Assembly: GCA_015661645.1 (NCBI GenBank)
Contig: DQVR01000009.1
Coordinates: forward strand, 1-7,675
Direction of reading: 5' to 3'
DNA: 7,675 bases
DNA from: Pyrodictium delaneyi
GTDB lineage: Archaea > Thermoproteota > Thermoprotei_A > Sulfolobales > Pyrodictiaceae
Made by a program: the position numbers and the translations under genes. This document shows, piece after piece, positions 1 through 5,036 of the stretch (position 1 is its first letter; each line of letters opens with the position of its first letter). The notes under the pieces are model-generated. The model was not told where the DNA came from. It saw only the letters and a list, made by a program, of their open reading frames with translations, and did not search any database.

Positions 1-69
1 GTGTGGGGTATAGTTGTAGAAACTGACAGAGGTATGAGAATAGTTACCCGTACCGCTCTGAGGGGGTGA
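1..69 (+). CDS. C-terminal 22 codons of an unidentified protein (5' end outside window)
   Basis: Frame 1 is open from the first base to a TGA at 67-69, while the other two plus frames stop within about 25 bases. The tail reads WGIVVETDRGMRIVTRTALRG, with alternating hydrophobic and charged residues as in a beta-strand-rich end of a small nucleic-acid-binding or OB/SH3-like domain. That resemblance is only an impression and I do not recognise the family. The gene converges on the minus-strand zinc-finger gene ending at 155, with 85 bp between them that show no clear T-run or hairpin. Because only 22 codons are visible, chance openness cannot be excluded. Confidence 0.4.
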   Translation: MWGIVVETDRGMRIVTRTALRG

Positions 70-154
70 AGATAGACTCCAGTGGCGAGCCCACTTACTT
101 CTACTTAGCTTGGAGCTGGGCGATGAGCGTGCTCCACCCCTTCAGACCCACTAT

Positions 155-472
155 CTATGTGTTCTTTAGCCTCCAAAGATACGTCTCTAGCTCGCTCCTA
201 ACTATGTCGTAGACTATGTCCAGGTGTACACGCCTAATATGAAGATAAAGGCCTTTACGGGTAAAGGGCCCCCTACCACATATCTTGCACCGTAGTGTAT
301 CCTCGTCATCCACCACAAGCTGGCTCGCTACCCTTTCAACGATCTCCTCGCCAGCGTCTCTAAGGCTTCGGGGTACATCGCTGAGGCCATAGTTAAGCCC
401 AGTAGCTTTCCGTATAGCGGCCTCTGAGAGCTTGCTAACGACATACAGCAAGTCTAGTCGTGCATAACCCAA
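155..472 (-). CDS. Small single C2H2 zinc-finger protein (105 aa)
   Basis: A 105-residue protein whose recognisable part is one classical C2H2 finger: C62-x2-C65-x12-H78-x4-H83, with aromatic or hydrophobic residues (F70, L75) at core positions between the pairs. Helix-like segments flank it: residues 5-50 before the finger, and 84-101 after it. Such small single-finger proteins are common in archaea; most are of unknown function, some bind DNA or RNA. The start is TTG at 470-472. It is supported by GAGGGG on the minus strand (complement of 481-486), about 8 bases upstream, inside the last codons of the preceding gene. No ATG is available. The 164-aa gene ends at 477, so the two are very likely translated from one mRNA. 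Target and function are not visible. Confidence 0.8.
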   Translation of the reverse strand: MGYARLDLLYVVSKLSEAAIRKATGLNYGLSDVPRSLRDAGEEIVERVASQLVVDDEDTLRCKICGRGPFTRKGLYLHIRRVHLDIVYDIVRSELETYLWRLKNT

Positions 473-476
473 GGGT

Positions 477-971
477 CTAGCCCCTCGGCGGAACCATTAG
501 TGCAAGCACCACTAGTCCGCGTAGCTCCTTGCATGTCGCGTTGGAGGCCATCTTTTTAAACTCTCGAGATGCCTCCTCGCTGAATGCTAGTACATCTGTA
601 ATCTCTGCAATCAGTTCCCTTAGGAGTTCAGCACTGCAGGAGCCTGATCCCACGTAGCTTAAGACCATCTTGAAGCCCTCTTCGCCCCAGACGTCTACGA
701 GGGCGGTAGCGTCTCTCTTCTTGTCTGCAGCCATGACAGCAGCATTTTCAACGTATTCTGCGTCTATGAGCCTAGCCCACTCTGCTAGCAGCATGTAGAA
801 GTGTTCTTTGCACTCAGCACATGGTATTCCTATCCCGTCTAGCACCGAGCTCATAGAGGCTAGTATGGTTATCTCGCGTACTAGGTCCTCTAAGGCTTCT
901 CGGCCGACAGTGTTTTCCAGCACGTGAGGGTGGACGGTGTTGATGCTTGGCCCGGTATCTATAGCTGCCAT
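477..971 (-). CDS. Uncharacterised helical protein with four cysteines (164 aa)
   Basis: I do not recognise this family. The protein appears almost entirely alpha-helical, with no signal peptide or membrane segment. It has four cysteines: a CxxC pair at C51/C54 and single C112 and C147, which could together bind one metal or form disulfides. Acidic and basic residues alternate along helices at 24-45, 57-85, 113-142 and 145-160. The ATG at 969-971 is the first possible start, because an in-frame TAG lies two codons upstream; CGGGGAT just before it is a modest Shine-Dalgarno candidate. The stop is 4 bases from the start of the C2H2 protein, so they form a probable two-gene operon. This gene diverges from nmd3 across a 269-bp spacer. 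A partnership with the zinc-finger protein is an inference from spacing only. Confidence 0.75.
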   Translation of the reverse strand: MAAIDTGPSINTVHPHVLENTVGREALEDLVREITILASMSSVLDGIGIPCAECKEHFYMLLAEWARLIDAEYVENAAVMAADKKRDATALVDVWGEEGFKMVLSYVGSGSCSAELLRELIAEITDVLAFSEEASREFKKMASNATCKELRGLVVLALMVPPRG

Positions 972-1240
972 GAACTATCCCCGGGGCGAGATATAGCCTC
1001 ATAGAAGGGGATAGGTTTGCCGGGCTGGTAACACCCGAGATTCTCCGTACCGTTTCTGAGAGCCTCAGCTGGACTAGGATACTTCATAGCCTCCAGGGCC
1101 ATAGAGGCCCCCTCTTAGGCGGCTCAAACCGGGTCTATCTCATCACTGTCTCCCGGGGTTCGCTCCAGGAGCTGGGCAAGGGTGGAGAAGGGTATTAGGA
1201 CTCTGGCAGCATAATAGGTCCTTTTACGGGAATAACAAGG
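972..1240. other. Divergent spacer with a start-less open frame
   Basis: This spacer separates the minus-strand 164-aa gene from nmd3. Its right end holds the putative nmd3 promoter. On the plus strand a frame is open from 974 to a TAG at 1196-1198 (74 codons). The translation is protein-like, with stretches such as EGDRFAGLVTPEIL and GGSNRVYLITVSRGSLQELG, but it contains no ATG, GTG or TTG. A plus ATG at 970-972 lies one base out of frame, so a single-base frameshift would join it to this frame. It could be a decayed gene, a gene with a non-canonical start, or chance. A small hairpin (GGGCC, 1096-1100, with GGCCC, 1106-1110) lies inside it. I found no tRNA. Confidence 0.3.
1210..1216 (+). 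promoter_or_regulatory. Candidate TATA box for nmd3 (leaderless transcript)
   Basis: CATAATA is centred about 27 bases before the nmd3 ATG at 1241. That is the usual archaeal distance from TATA box to transcription start, so transcription would begin at or within a few bases of the ATG. This agrees with the absence of a usable Shine-Dalgarno sequence before the ATG. Leaderless first genes of operons are common in crenarchaea. A second A/T stretch at 1221-1227 (CTTTTAC) is too close to the ATG to serve it. Confidence 0.45.
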
Positions 1241-1972
1241 ATGGAGCGTATATGTGTGAGGTGTGGTAGGCTTCTCACCCAACACGAAAACGTAGGTCCT
1301 CTTTGTCTCAGCTGCTATCTAGAGACGCGAAGAGTACTCTGTGTCCCTGACCGGGTAAGTTTCGAGTACTGTAAGCACTGTGGCTCGATAAGGATAGGGT
1401 ATAAGTGGGTTGAAGGCGGCGAGCTAGATGCAGCCTCAAGTAGGTTTCTAAGGTGGTATCTCTCAGAAAGGGTAACGCCCTGTAGTAGCGACGTTGCAGC
1501 GTATAGCCTTGTATCGGTTGAGCCCGTGACAACGCCTTCTTGGCGGACGATATACCGTGTAACATTCTCTGTGAAGCTATGGGGTATAGACTCGACAGTC
1601 TTTGTGCAGTACAGTGTAGATGTGAGGGCAAAGCCAACGATATGTCAAGCATGCAAGGACGTCAGGGGTGGTGACTACAATGTCCTTCTGCAGGTGCGGG
1701 GAGAGACGCCTAAGAAGCTAGCCGAGATACTCTCGCCTGTAATAGAGGCAAGTAGCCAGATAATGGGGTCGATAGTTGACATAATAGAGTACAGTAATGG
1801 TGTTGACTTTCTGCTGCTGGATAGGGGTAGTGCGTCGAAAATAGTAAGGCAGCTGAAGAAGCACTATAGACTGAAGGTGTATAGTAGCGGGGAAGATGTT
1901 GGAGTCACTTCTCGCGGGAGAATGAGGAGACGGCTAGTGCTATCTGTTCATCTAGAGGAGAGAAGGCAATGA
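1241..1972 (+). CDS. nmd3: NMD3-family large-subunit ribosome maturation protein
   Basis: This is an archaeal NMD3 homologue of 243 residues. The N-terminus carries the family's series of Cx2C pairs: C5/C8, C22/C25, C44/C47 and C135/C138, expected to bind two zinc ions. They are followed by an OB/SH3-like alpha-beta region containing YNVLLQVRGE (about 146-155) and GVDFLL (187-192), which recall conserved NMD3 segments. Eukaryotic NMD3 is about 500 residues and adds nuclear-export and localisation signals; the archaeal forms are about half as long and lack them, as here. In eukaryotes NMD3 binds the intersubunit face of the pre-60S particle; a similar late 50S role in archaea is an inference from homology. 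The ATG is the only canonical start after an in-frame TAG at 1196. The stop overlaps the next start as ATGA, so the downstream gene is probably translationally coupled. Confidence 0.9.
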   Translation: MERICVRCGRLLTQHENVGPLCLSCYLETRRVLCVPDRVSFEYCKHCGSIRIGYKWVEGGELDAASSRFLRWYLSERVTPCSSDVAAYSLVSVEPVTTPSWRTIYRVTFSVKLWGIDSTVFVQYSVDVRAKPTICQACKDVRGGDYNVLLQVRGETPKKLAEILSPVIEASSQIMGSIVDIIEYSNGVDFLLLDRGSASKIVRQLKKHYRLKVYSSGEDVGVTSRGRMRRRLVLSVHLEERRQ

Positions 1973-2283
1973 GCGATAGACTAGACTATATTCCGGAAGA
2001 TGTACTCGAAGAGGTTCTCGAGGCTGAGAAGACCATATATCCTAGGCAGAGAAGAAGGATGAAACCATACCCTAGTTCACGTGATGTAGCTGAAGCCGTA
2101 GTGGAAGCTGCCAGAAGCTTTGTTGGCCACCCTGAGGACTTCCCCGGCTACGTACTCGAAATATTAGCAGAGAAAGGTTTTGATGTAAGACATGTCACTG
2201 TGAAACGTATCTGGCGTACCTATGAGAATCTAGTGCGTAAAGGAGTGATAGGTGATAGGCTCGGGGTACTATACAAAGATTGA
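1969..2283 (+). CDS. Small basic protein of unknown function, HTH-like C-terminus (104 aa)
   Basis: The family is not recognised. The protein has an acidic helical start (residues 8-21), then a basic patch RQRRRMK (26-32), then a helical body. The final 35 residues, including VTVKRIWRTYENLVRKGVIG, resemble the recognition helix and turn of a winged-helix or helix-turn-helix fold; that is an impression, not a motif match. There are no cysteines, signal peptide or membrane segment. The ATG overlaps the nmd3 stop (ATGA), and GAGGAG at 1955-1960 lies 8 bases upstream, so translation coupled to nmd3 is very likely. Net positive charge in the middle plus this position suggest a nucleic-acid or ribosome-related role, which is inference only. 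Confidence 0.75.
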   Translation: MSDRLDYIPEDVLEEVLEAEKTIYPRQRRRMKPYPSSRDVAEAVVEAARSFVGHPEDFPGYVLEILAEKGFDVRHVTVKRIWRTYENLVRKGVIGDRLGVLYKD

Positions 2284-2348
2284 CTGTGTGATTATACAAC
2301 CCATCTGGCCTATGAAGGTCATTCTTAATACTAATAGAGTGCCACTAC
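2284..2348 (+). promoter_or_regulatory. Gap inside the nmd3 cluster with a TATA-like box
   Basis: The other genes of this cluster overlap, so this gap of about 65 bases stands out. It contains CTTAATA at 2324-2330, placed so that transcription could start near 2350-2355, close to the first possible start codons of the next gene. It also contains ATTATAC at 2291-2297. An internal promoter giving separate expression of the last two genes is possible. No hairpin or T-run terminator is visible. Confidence 0.25.
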
Positions 2349-2819
2349 TTGCAGGTGGGGAGCGATTTGAAGGTGTTGATAAAACATGGCGACACGTGGC
2401 TGCTGCTCAAGGAGGTGTATACTATACAGCAACAGAGGCGTAAACGCGGCCGCCAGAAAACACGCAGCACAGCACCATACGGTATGGTGGCTGAGAGTGT
2501 TGAGAAACTCCCAGTGAACGGTATGAAGTATAGAGATGAAGTCAATGTGCCTGCTACAAAGGTTAGCAGGTTTGCGACGAAAATGTACATGGCGGCCGGA
2601 GATGCAGTAGTAGCCATAGAGCCGGACGGTCCAGACAAGTATAGGGCTACAATATACGCTAGGAGCAAGACAGAGCTGAAGAAGGTAAAGGAGCTAGCAG
2701 AGTCTGTTATAGCATCACTACAAGTTAGACGCGGTAAGCTAGAACCCGTAGTAGAGGAGGAGGCTGAAGAGCCCCTAGAGGAGGAGGTGGAGGAAGAAGT
2801 AGATGAGGGAGAGTCGTAG
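2349..2819 (+). CDS. Charge-segregated protein of unknown function with poly-Glu tail (up to 156 aa)
   Basis: I do not recognise this protein. Counting from the TTG at 2349 there are three zones. A short hydrophobic/amphipathic segment is followed by a strongly basic run QQQRRKRGRQKTR (27-39). The core of about 90 residues looks alpha/beta, with two strands (AVVAIEP and KYRATIYA) and a helix (KTELKKVKELAESVIASL). The last 24 residues are mostly Glu. The start is uncertain because no ATG lies near the N-terminus: TTG 2349, GTG 2355, TTG 2367 and GTG 2373 are all in frame. AGGTGGGGAG (2352-2361) could serve as Shine-Dalgarno for the last two. The end overlaps the next gene by 17 bases. The GAG-rich codons of the tail also supply GGAGG (2789-2793), placed 9 bases before that gene's ATG. 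A basic head and acidic tail fit an RNA- or ribosome-associated protein (inference). Confidence 0.7.
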   Translation: MQVGSDLKVLIKHGDTWLLLKEVYTIQQQRRKRGRQKTRSTAPYGMVAESVEKLPVNGMKYRDEVNVPATKVSRFATKMYMAAGDAVVAIEPDGPDKYRATIYARSKTELKKVKELAESVIASLQVRRGKLEPVVEEEAEEPLEEEVEEEVDEGES

Positions 2820-3165
2820 GTCTAGCTCATCCGTATGCGATGTCTGCTGGGCGGCCCCCGCAAGATACACTTGTCCTATCTGCGGCCGTAGCGTGTGTGA
2901 GAACGACTGGAGTAAGGACGCATGCATAGTATGTATCGAGGCGCGTTGCCGCATATGCGGTATAGAGCTGGCAGTGGCGAGCTGTAACGTATGTGGCAGT
3001 CCGGTATGTGAGTCGTGTTCCATACAGGTAAACCCCGTAGCGCGTATCTGCAAGCAGTGTAGCAGAAAACTCGACATTACCGTGAGACAGTGGCCGCCGC
3101 GAAGTCTGGTGCTTACAGAACTGCGGAAGCTCAGCTCCAGTCTTAGCAGGATTCTACGAGCGTAG
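2803..3165 (+). CDS. Tandem HIT/B-box-like cross-brace zinc protein (120 aa)
   Basis: A 120-residue protein with 15 cysteines, all between residues 12 and 86. They fall into two consecutive copies of one pattern. The first is C12-x2-C15-x8-C24-x2-C27-x4-C32-x2-D35-x5-C41-x2-C44. The second is C49-x2-C52-x8-C61-x2-C64-x4-C69-x2-C72-x10-C83-x2-C86. This spacing, and YTCPICGRSVC in copy one, resembles zf-HIT and B-box fingers, which bind two zinc ions in a cross-brace and usually mediate protein contacts. Known HIT proteins take part in box C/D snoRNP assembly and chromatin remodelling in eukaryotes; assigning any such job here would be inference. Copy one has Asp where copy two has its sixth Cys. 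The basic C-terminus (about 88-120) is helical. The ATG lies inside the end of the previous gene, and the gene's stop overlaps that of the convergent radical SAM gene. Confidence 0.82.
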   Translation: MRESRRSSSSVCDVCWAAPARYTCPICGRSVCENDWSKDACIVCIEARCRICGIELAVASCNVCGSPVCESCSIQVNPVARICKQCSRKLDITVRQWPPRSLVLTELRKLSSSLSRILRA

Positions 3166-4119
3166 CCATGTATCAAGCTGTCTTTGATAGCTTCCTCGCT
3201 TGACCTTTGTAGGTATGAGGTGTGAGCCGTCACAGCTAGGTGCAGTATTTAAATGTTGTAGCCCTTCCCGGCATGTGGCAAACTCTAGCCCGAGCTGGAG
3301 AGCTATGGTCCGTACCTTTTCAAGTATTTTGATTCGGAGGCCTAGCTCTGGATACCAGTAACCGCTAATCCTTTCGCCCCTCGCGCGGTAGATCTTGTTA
3401 TACTTCTCTTCTAGCTCCGGGAATGCTGAGAGGACCCGGCGGAGGTTGTCGGGTCTAGCCTTATAGACAGATGTTACAACGAATCTAACCCCTGCTGCTG
3501 TAGCCGCCTCTAGGACCTCCCTAATGGAGTGTTCGTCGTCGGTTAGCAGAGGAAACACAGGGTCTAGCCTTAGCCCTATGGGGACTCCTGCCTCGTTAAG
3601 CCTTTCTAGGGCTTTCACGCGGTCTTTAGGCGATGAGGCGCCCGGCTCTAGCTTAGTGGCTAGTGTTCTATCCATAGTGGTTATAGTCACGGTTACTGCA
3701 GCGTTTCCTCTAGACAATATGTCGGCGTCGCGTGCTACTAGTGCACCCTTCGTGACTATGAGTACACGAAAGCCGCGGGGTAGTAGCTGCTCGAGTGTCC
3801 AGCGAGTAGTACGGTGTTGCTCTTCTTCTGGAGGATAAGGATCGCTACTCGTAGAGATGTCTATATGGTAGCGGGGATCTATTTTGTTTATGTCGAGTAG
3901 GAGCCTTTCTCTATAGTCTTTCTTGGGCATGCTCTTCCTAAGTCCTATGTACGAGGTTGCATAGCAGTAGAGGCAGAAATGGCTACACCCGGTGTACGGG
4001 TTGAGAGAATACTTCAGCGGGCATGTGCATAGACTGCTCCGCCACGGGTCGAAGACGCGCACTAGTGTTCCGTGGGGTATACTCGGCTGTGGCTTCCTGT
4101 TGGACTTGCTTTTCCTCAT
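3154..4119 (-). CDS. Radical SAM protein, SplB-like family (COG1533 type)
   Basis: A 321-residue radical SAM enzyme. The cluster-binding motif C45-x3-C49-x2-C52, within GCSHFCLYCYA, would hold the 4Fe-4S cluster that cleaves S-adenosylmethionine. The following STSSDPYPPEE (89-99), the LIVTKGALVARD strand-helix (119-131), the VTITTMD strand (144-150) and GLRLDPVFP (182-190) are typical of the archaeal and bacterial family grouped with spore photoproduct lyase SplB. Most members outside spore formers have no proven substrate, so DNA photolesion repair should not be assumed. C31 and C33 before the motif and C283, C296 and H300 near the C-terminus could bind a second metal or cluster (inference). 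The ATG is preceded by AAAGGGG with about 5 bases between. The gene lies 93 bases downstream of hxlB on the same strand, so co-transcription is possible but the functions are not obviously linked. Confidence 0.93.
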   Translation of the reverse strand: MRKSKSNRKPQPSIPHGTLVRVFDPWRSSLCTCPLKYSLNPYTGCSHFCLYCYATSYIGLRKSMPKKDYRERLLLDINKIDPRYHIDISTSSDPYPPEEEQHRTTRWTLEQLLPRGFRVLIVTKGALVARDADILSRGNAAVTVTITTMDRTLATKLEPGASSPKDRVKALERLNEAGVPIGLRLDPVFPLLTDDEHSIREVLEAATAAGVRFVVTSVYKARPDNLRRVLSAFPELEEKYNKIYRARGERISGYWYPELGLRIKILEKVRTIALQLGLEFATCREGLQHLNTAPSCDGSHLIPTKVKRGSYQRQLDTWLRS

Positions 4120-4212
4120 TCCTACCCCTTTCCCTTGTCTTAGTGTATGGCTCTCCTATAGCTATGATAGAGGGTACGGACGATAGTAGGCTGCCGGAAA
4201 TAAGGTAACGCT

Positions 4213-4827
4213 CTATAGCTCTATATTCGCGTGTTTAGCCCGTAGGTCTGCTTCGCTCTTGCCTAGACGATGCATTAGCTCTACTACAACACCGTCTAGG
4301 AACACGAGTGCTGTATCCTCGAAGAGTGTGCCGAGTGGCGCTAGAGGCTCGTGTATACCTAGTATCTGGCGTGCAAAGTAGTCTATGTCGGGTGCCATCT
4401 TTGTTCTGCCGGGTATCTCCACCACTATATCCGCTAGTTGGCCTAGGGGGCTATCCGGGTAGCTCGTTATAGCTATGACGGTGGCGTTGACCTTCTTTGC
4501 AGCCTCAGCAGCGGTTACGATAAGCTTTGTCCGGCCGGAACCAGATATCGCGACAACGACGTCATCCTTCCCTATACTGGGGGTTATCGTCTCGCCCAAT
4601 ACATATACGTTGAAACCTAAATGCATAAGCCTCATGGCGAAGGCTCGGCCTACTAGGCCGCTGCGTCCTGCACCCATTACTAGAACCTTGTGGCCGTCGC
4701 GGTAGACGCGTTCAAGTGTGTCAAGCATCTGTTTAATCTGTTCGGGCTTTAGTCTCTCAATGACCTTGTCGATGAATACCACTATCTCCTTCATAGTCTT
4801 CTGTACGTACTCCAAGAGGTTCCCCAT
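4213..4827 (-). CDS. hxlB: 6-phospho-3-hexuloisomerase (SIS domain)
   Basis: A 204-residue sugar-isomerase (SIS) protein of the PHI family, which interconverts 3-hexulose 6-phosphate and fructose 6-phosphate. In archaea that lack the oxidative pentose phosphate pathway, PHI and hexulose-phosphate synthase run in reverse to make ribulose 5-phosphate; here the synthase is not in view. Diagnostic segments are VLVMGAGRSGLVGRAFAMRL (48-67), GETITPSIGKDDVVVAISGSGRT (78-100, the phosphate-binding SGSGRT) and LGTLFEDTALVFLDG (165-179), plus AKHANIE at the end. Length matches single-domain PHI enzymes such as the Methanocaldococcus protein. The ATG at 4825-4827 abuts GGGGGAGG with almost no spacing, so TTG at 4813-4815 (codon 5, six bases after GGGG) is a real alternative start. 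A TATA box and a 15-bp palindrome lie upstream. Confidence 0.9.
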   Translation of the reverse strand: MGNLLEYVQKTMKEIVVFIDKVIERLKPEQIKQMLDTLERVYRDGHKVLVMGAGRSGLVGRAFAMRLMHLGFNVYVLGETITPSIGKDDVVVAISGSGRTKLIVTAAEAAKKVNATVIAITSYPDSPLGQLADIVVEIPGRTKMAPDIDYFARQILGIHEPLAPLGTLFEDTALVFLDGVVVELMHRLGKSEADLRAKHANIEL

Positions 4828-4855
4828 CCTCCCCCATCTATTTTGTGTCCATGGC

Positions 4856-4870
4856 GCTGTAGGCTACAGC
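4856..4870. promoter_or_regulatory. 15-bp palindrome upstream of hxlB (7-1-7)
   Basis: GCTGTAG, a single G, then CTACAGC form a perfect inverted repeat. It sits about 29-43 bases before the hxlB ATG and downstream of both candidate hxlB TATA boxes. With the nearer TATA box the transcription start would fall inside it. That is a typical place for an archaeal repressor dimer to block initiation. The single-base centre argues against a stable RNA hairpin with the full stem, so a DNA operator is the better reading. Confidence 0.4.
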
Positions 4871-4890
4871 CTCCTAATTACTTCTATCAC

Positions 4891-4916
4891 GTTATATGAG
4901 CCGGGCTATATAATAG
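4891..4916 (-). promoter_or_regulatory. Candidate hxlB promoter (two TATA-like boxes)
   Basis: Read on the minus strand, this segment holds CTATTATATAGC (complement of 4905-4916), an excellent archaeal TATA box, and CTCATATAAC (4891-4900), a second candidate 15 bases nearer the gene. Start sites about 26 bases downstream would give 5' leaders of roughly 55 or 40 bases for hxlB. Which box is used cannot be told from sequence. Confidence 0.5.
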
Positions 4917-4998
4917 CTGGTTTGAGTGAATCCTTATTTTACCCAAGAGAATAATGGCTGCAGCACGGTCAGCACCAGTGCCACTCACAACCTTCGCC

Positions 4999-5005
4999 AT
5001 ATAAG
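4999..5005 (+). promoter_or_regulatory. Candidate leuS TATA box
   Basis: ATATAAG on the plus strand is a good crenarchaeal TATA match. A start about 26 bases downstream would lie near 5025-5030, leaving a leader of only about 7-12 bases and cutting into the Shine-Dalgarno sequence at 5022-5032. If the Shine-Dalgarno is used intact, transcription must start slightly earlier, or from the weaker TATA-like CTTATTTTA at 4933-4941. Confidence 0.45.
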
Positions 5006-5006
5006 T

Positions 5007-5021
5007 CTATAGCGGCTATAG
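5007..5021. promoter_or_regulatory. 15-bp palindrome in the leuS promoter (7-1-7)
   Basis: CTATAGC, a single G, then GCTATAG form a perfect inverted repeat between the TATA-like box at 4999-5005 and the Shine-Dalgarno sequence. As DNA it is well placed for a repressor dimer. As RNA, if the transcript starts upstream of it, it could fold as a 6-bp stem (CTATAG pairs) with a CGG loop immediately before the Shine-Dalgarno sequence. Confidence 0.4.
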
Positions 5022-5032
5022 GGAGGGTGATC
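5022..5032 (+). promoter_or_regulatory. Strong Shine-Dalgarno sequence that fixes the leuS start
   Basis: GGAGGGTGATC contains GGTGATC, fully complementary to the archaeal 16S rRNA 3' end (GATCACC), with GGAGG just before it. The GGTG core ends 7 bases before the ATT at 5037-5039. An in-frame TGA at 5028-5030 lies within it, so the leuS reading frame cannot begin further upstream. Confidence 0.75.
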
Positions 5033-5036
5033 AGTT

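Noticed and set aside
70..154. Search for a terminator or small RNA between the convergent genes.
   Set aside because: No T-run or stable hairpin is seen. GCGATGA at 119-125 resembles a C box, but no CTGA box follows.
1065..1146. Possible C/D box sRNA on the minus strand: GTGATGA (complement of 1140-1146) and CTGA (complement of 1065-1068).
   Set aside because: At 82 bases it is longer than most archaeal C/D RNAs, there is no convincing D' and C' pair, the closing stem is weak, and a stable hairpin lies where a guide should be.
1153..1172. GGGGTTCGCTCC, resembling a tRNA T-arm.
   Set aside because: The flanks do not pair as a T stem, and no anticodon or acceptor arm can be built around it on either strand.
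2252..2443. 63-codon plus frame overlapping the end of the 104-aa gene and the start of the 156-aa gene.
   Set aside because: It overlaps two better-supported genes in another frame and its sequence shows no family features; a frameshift joining it to the 156-aa protein is not needed to explain either.
2775..3233. Long minus-strand frame opposite the zinc protein.
   Set aside because: It is antisense to a gene with regularly spaced Cys codons and its translation is His/Ser/Leu-rich without domain features, so it is a shadow.
4954..5004. Short frame ATG to TAA (16 residues) upstream of leuS, a possible leader peptide.
   Set aside because: There is no Shine-Dalgarno, no run of Leu codons (a single Leu), and it lies mostly upstream of the better leuS TATA box, so it is probably not transcribed with leuS.
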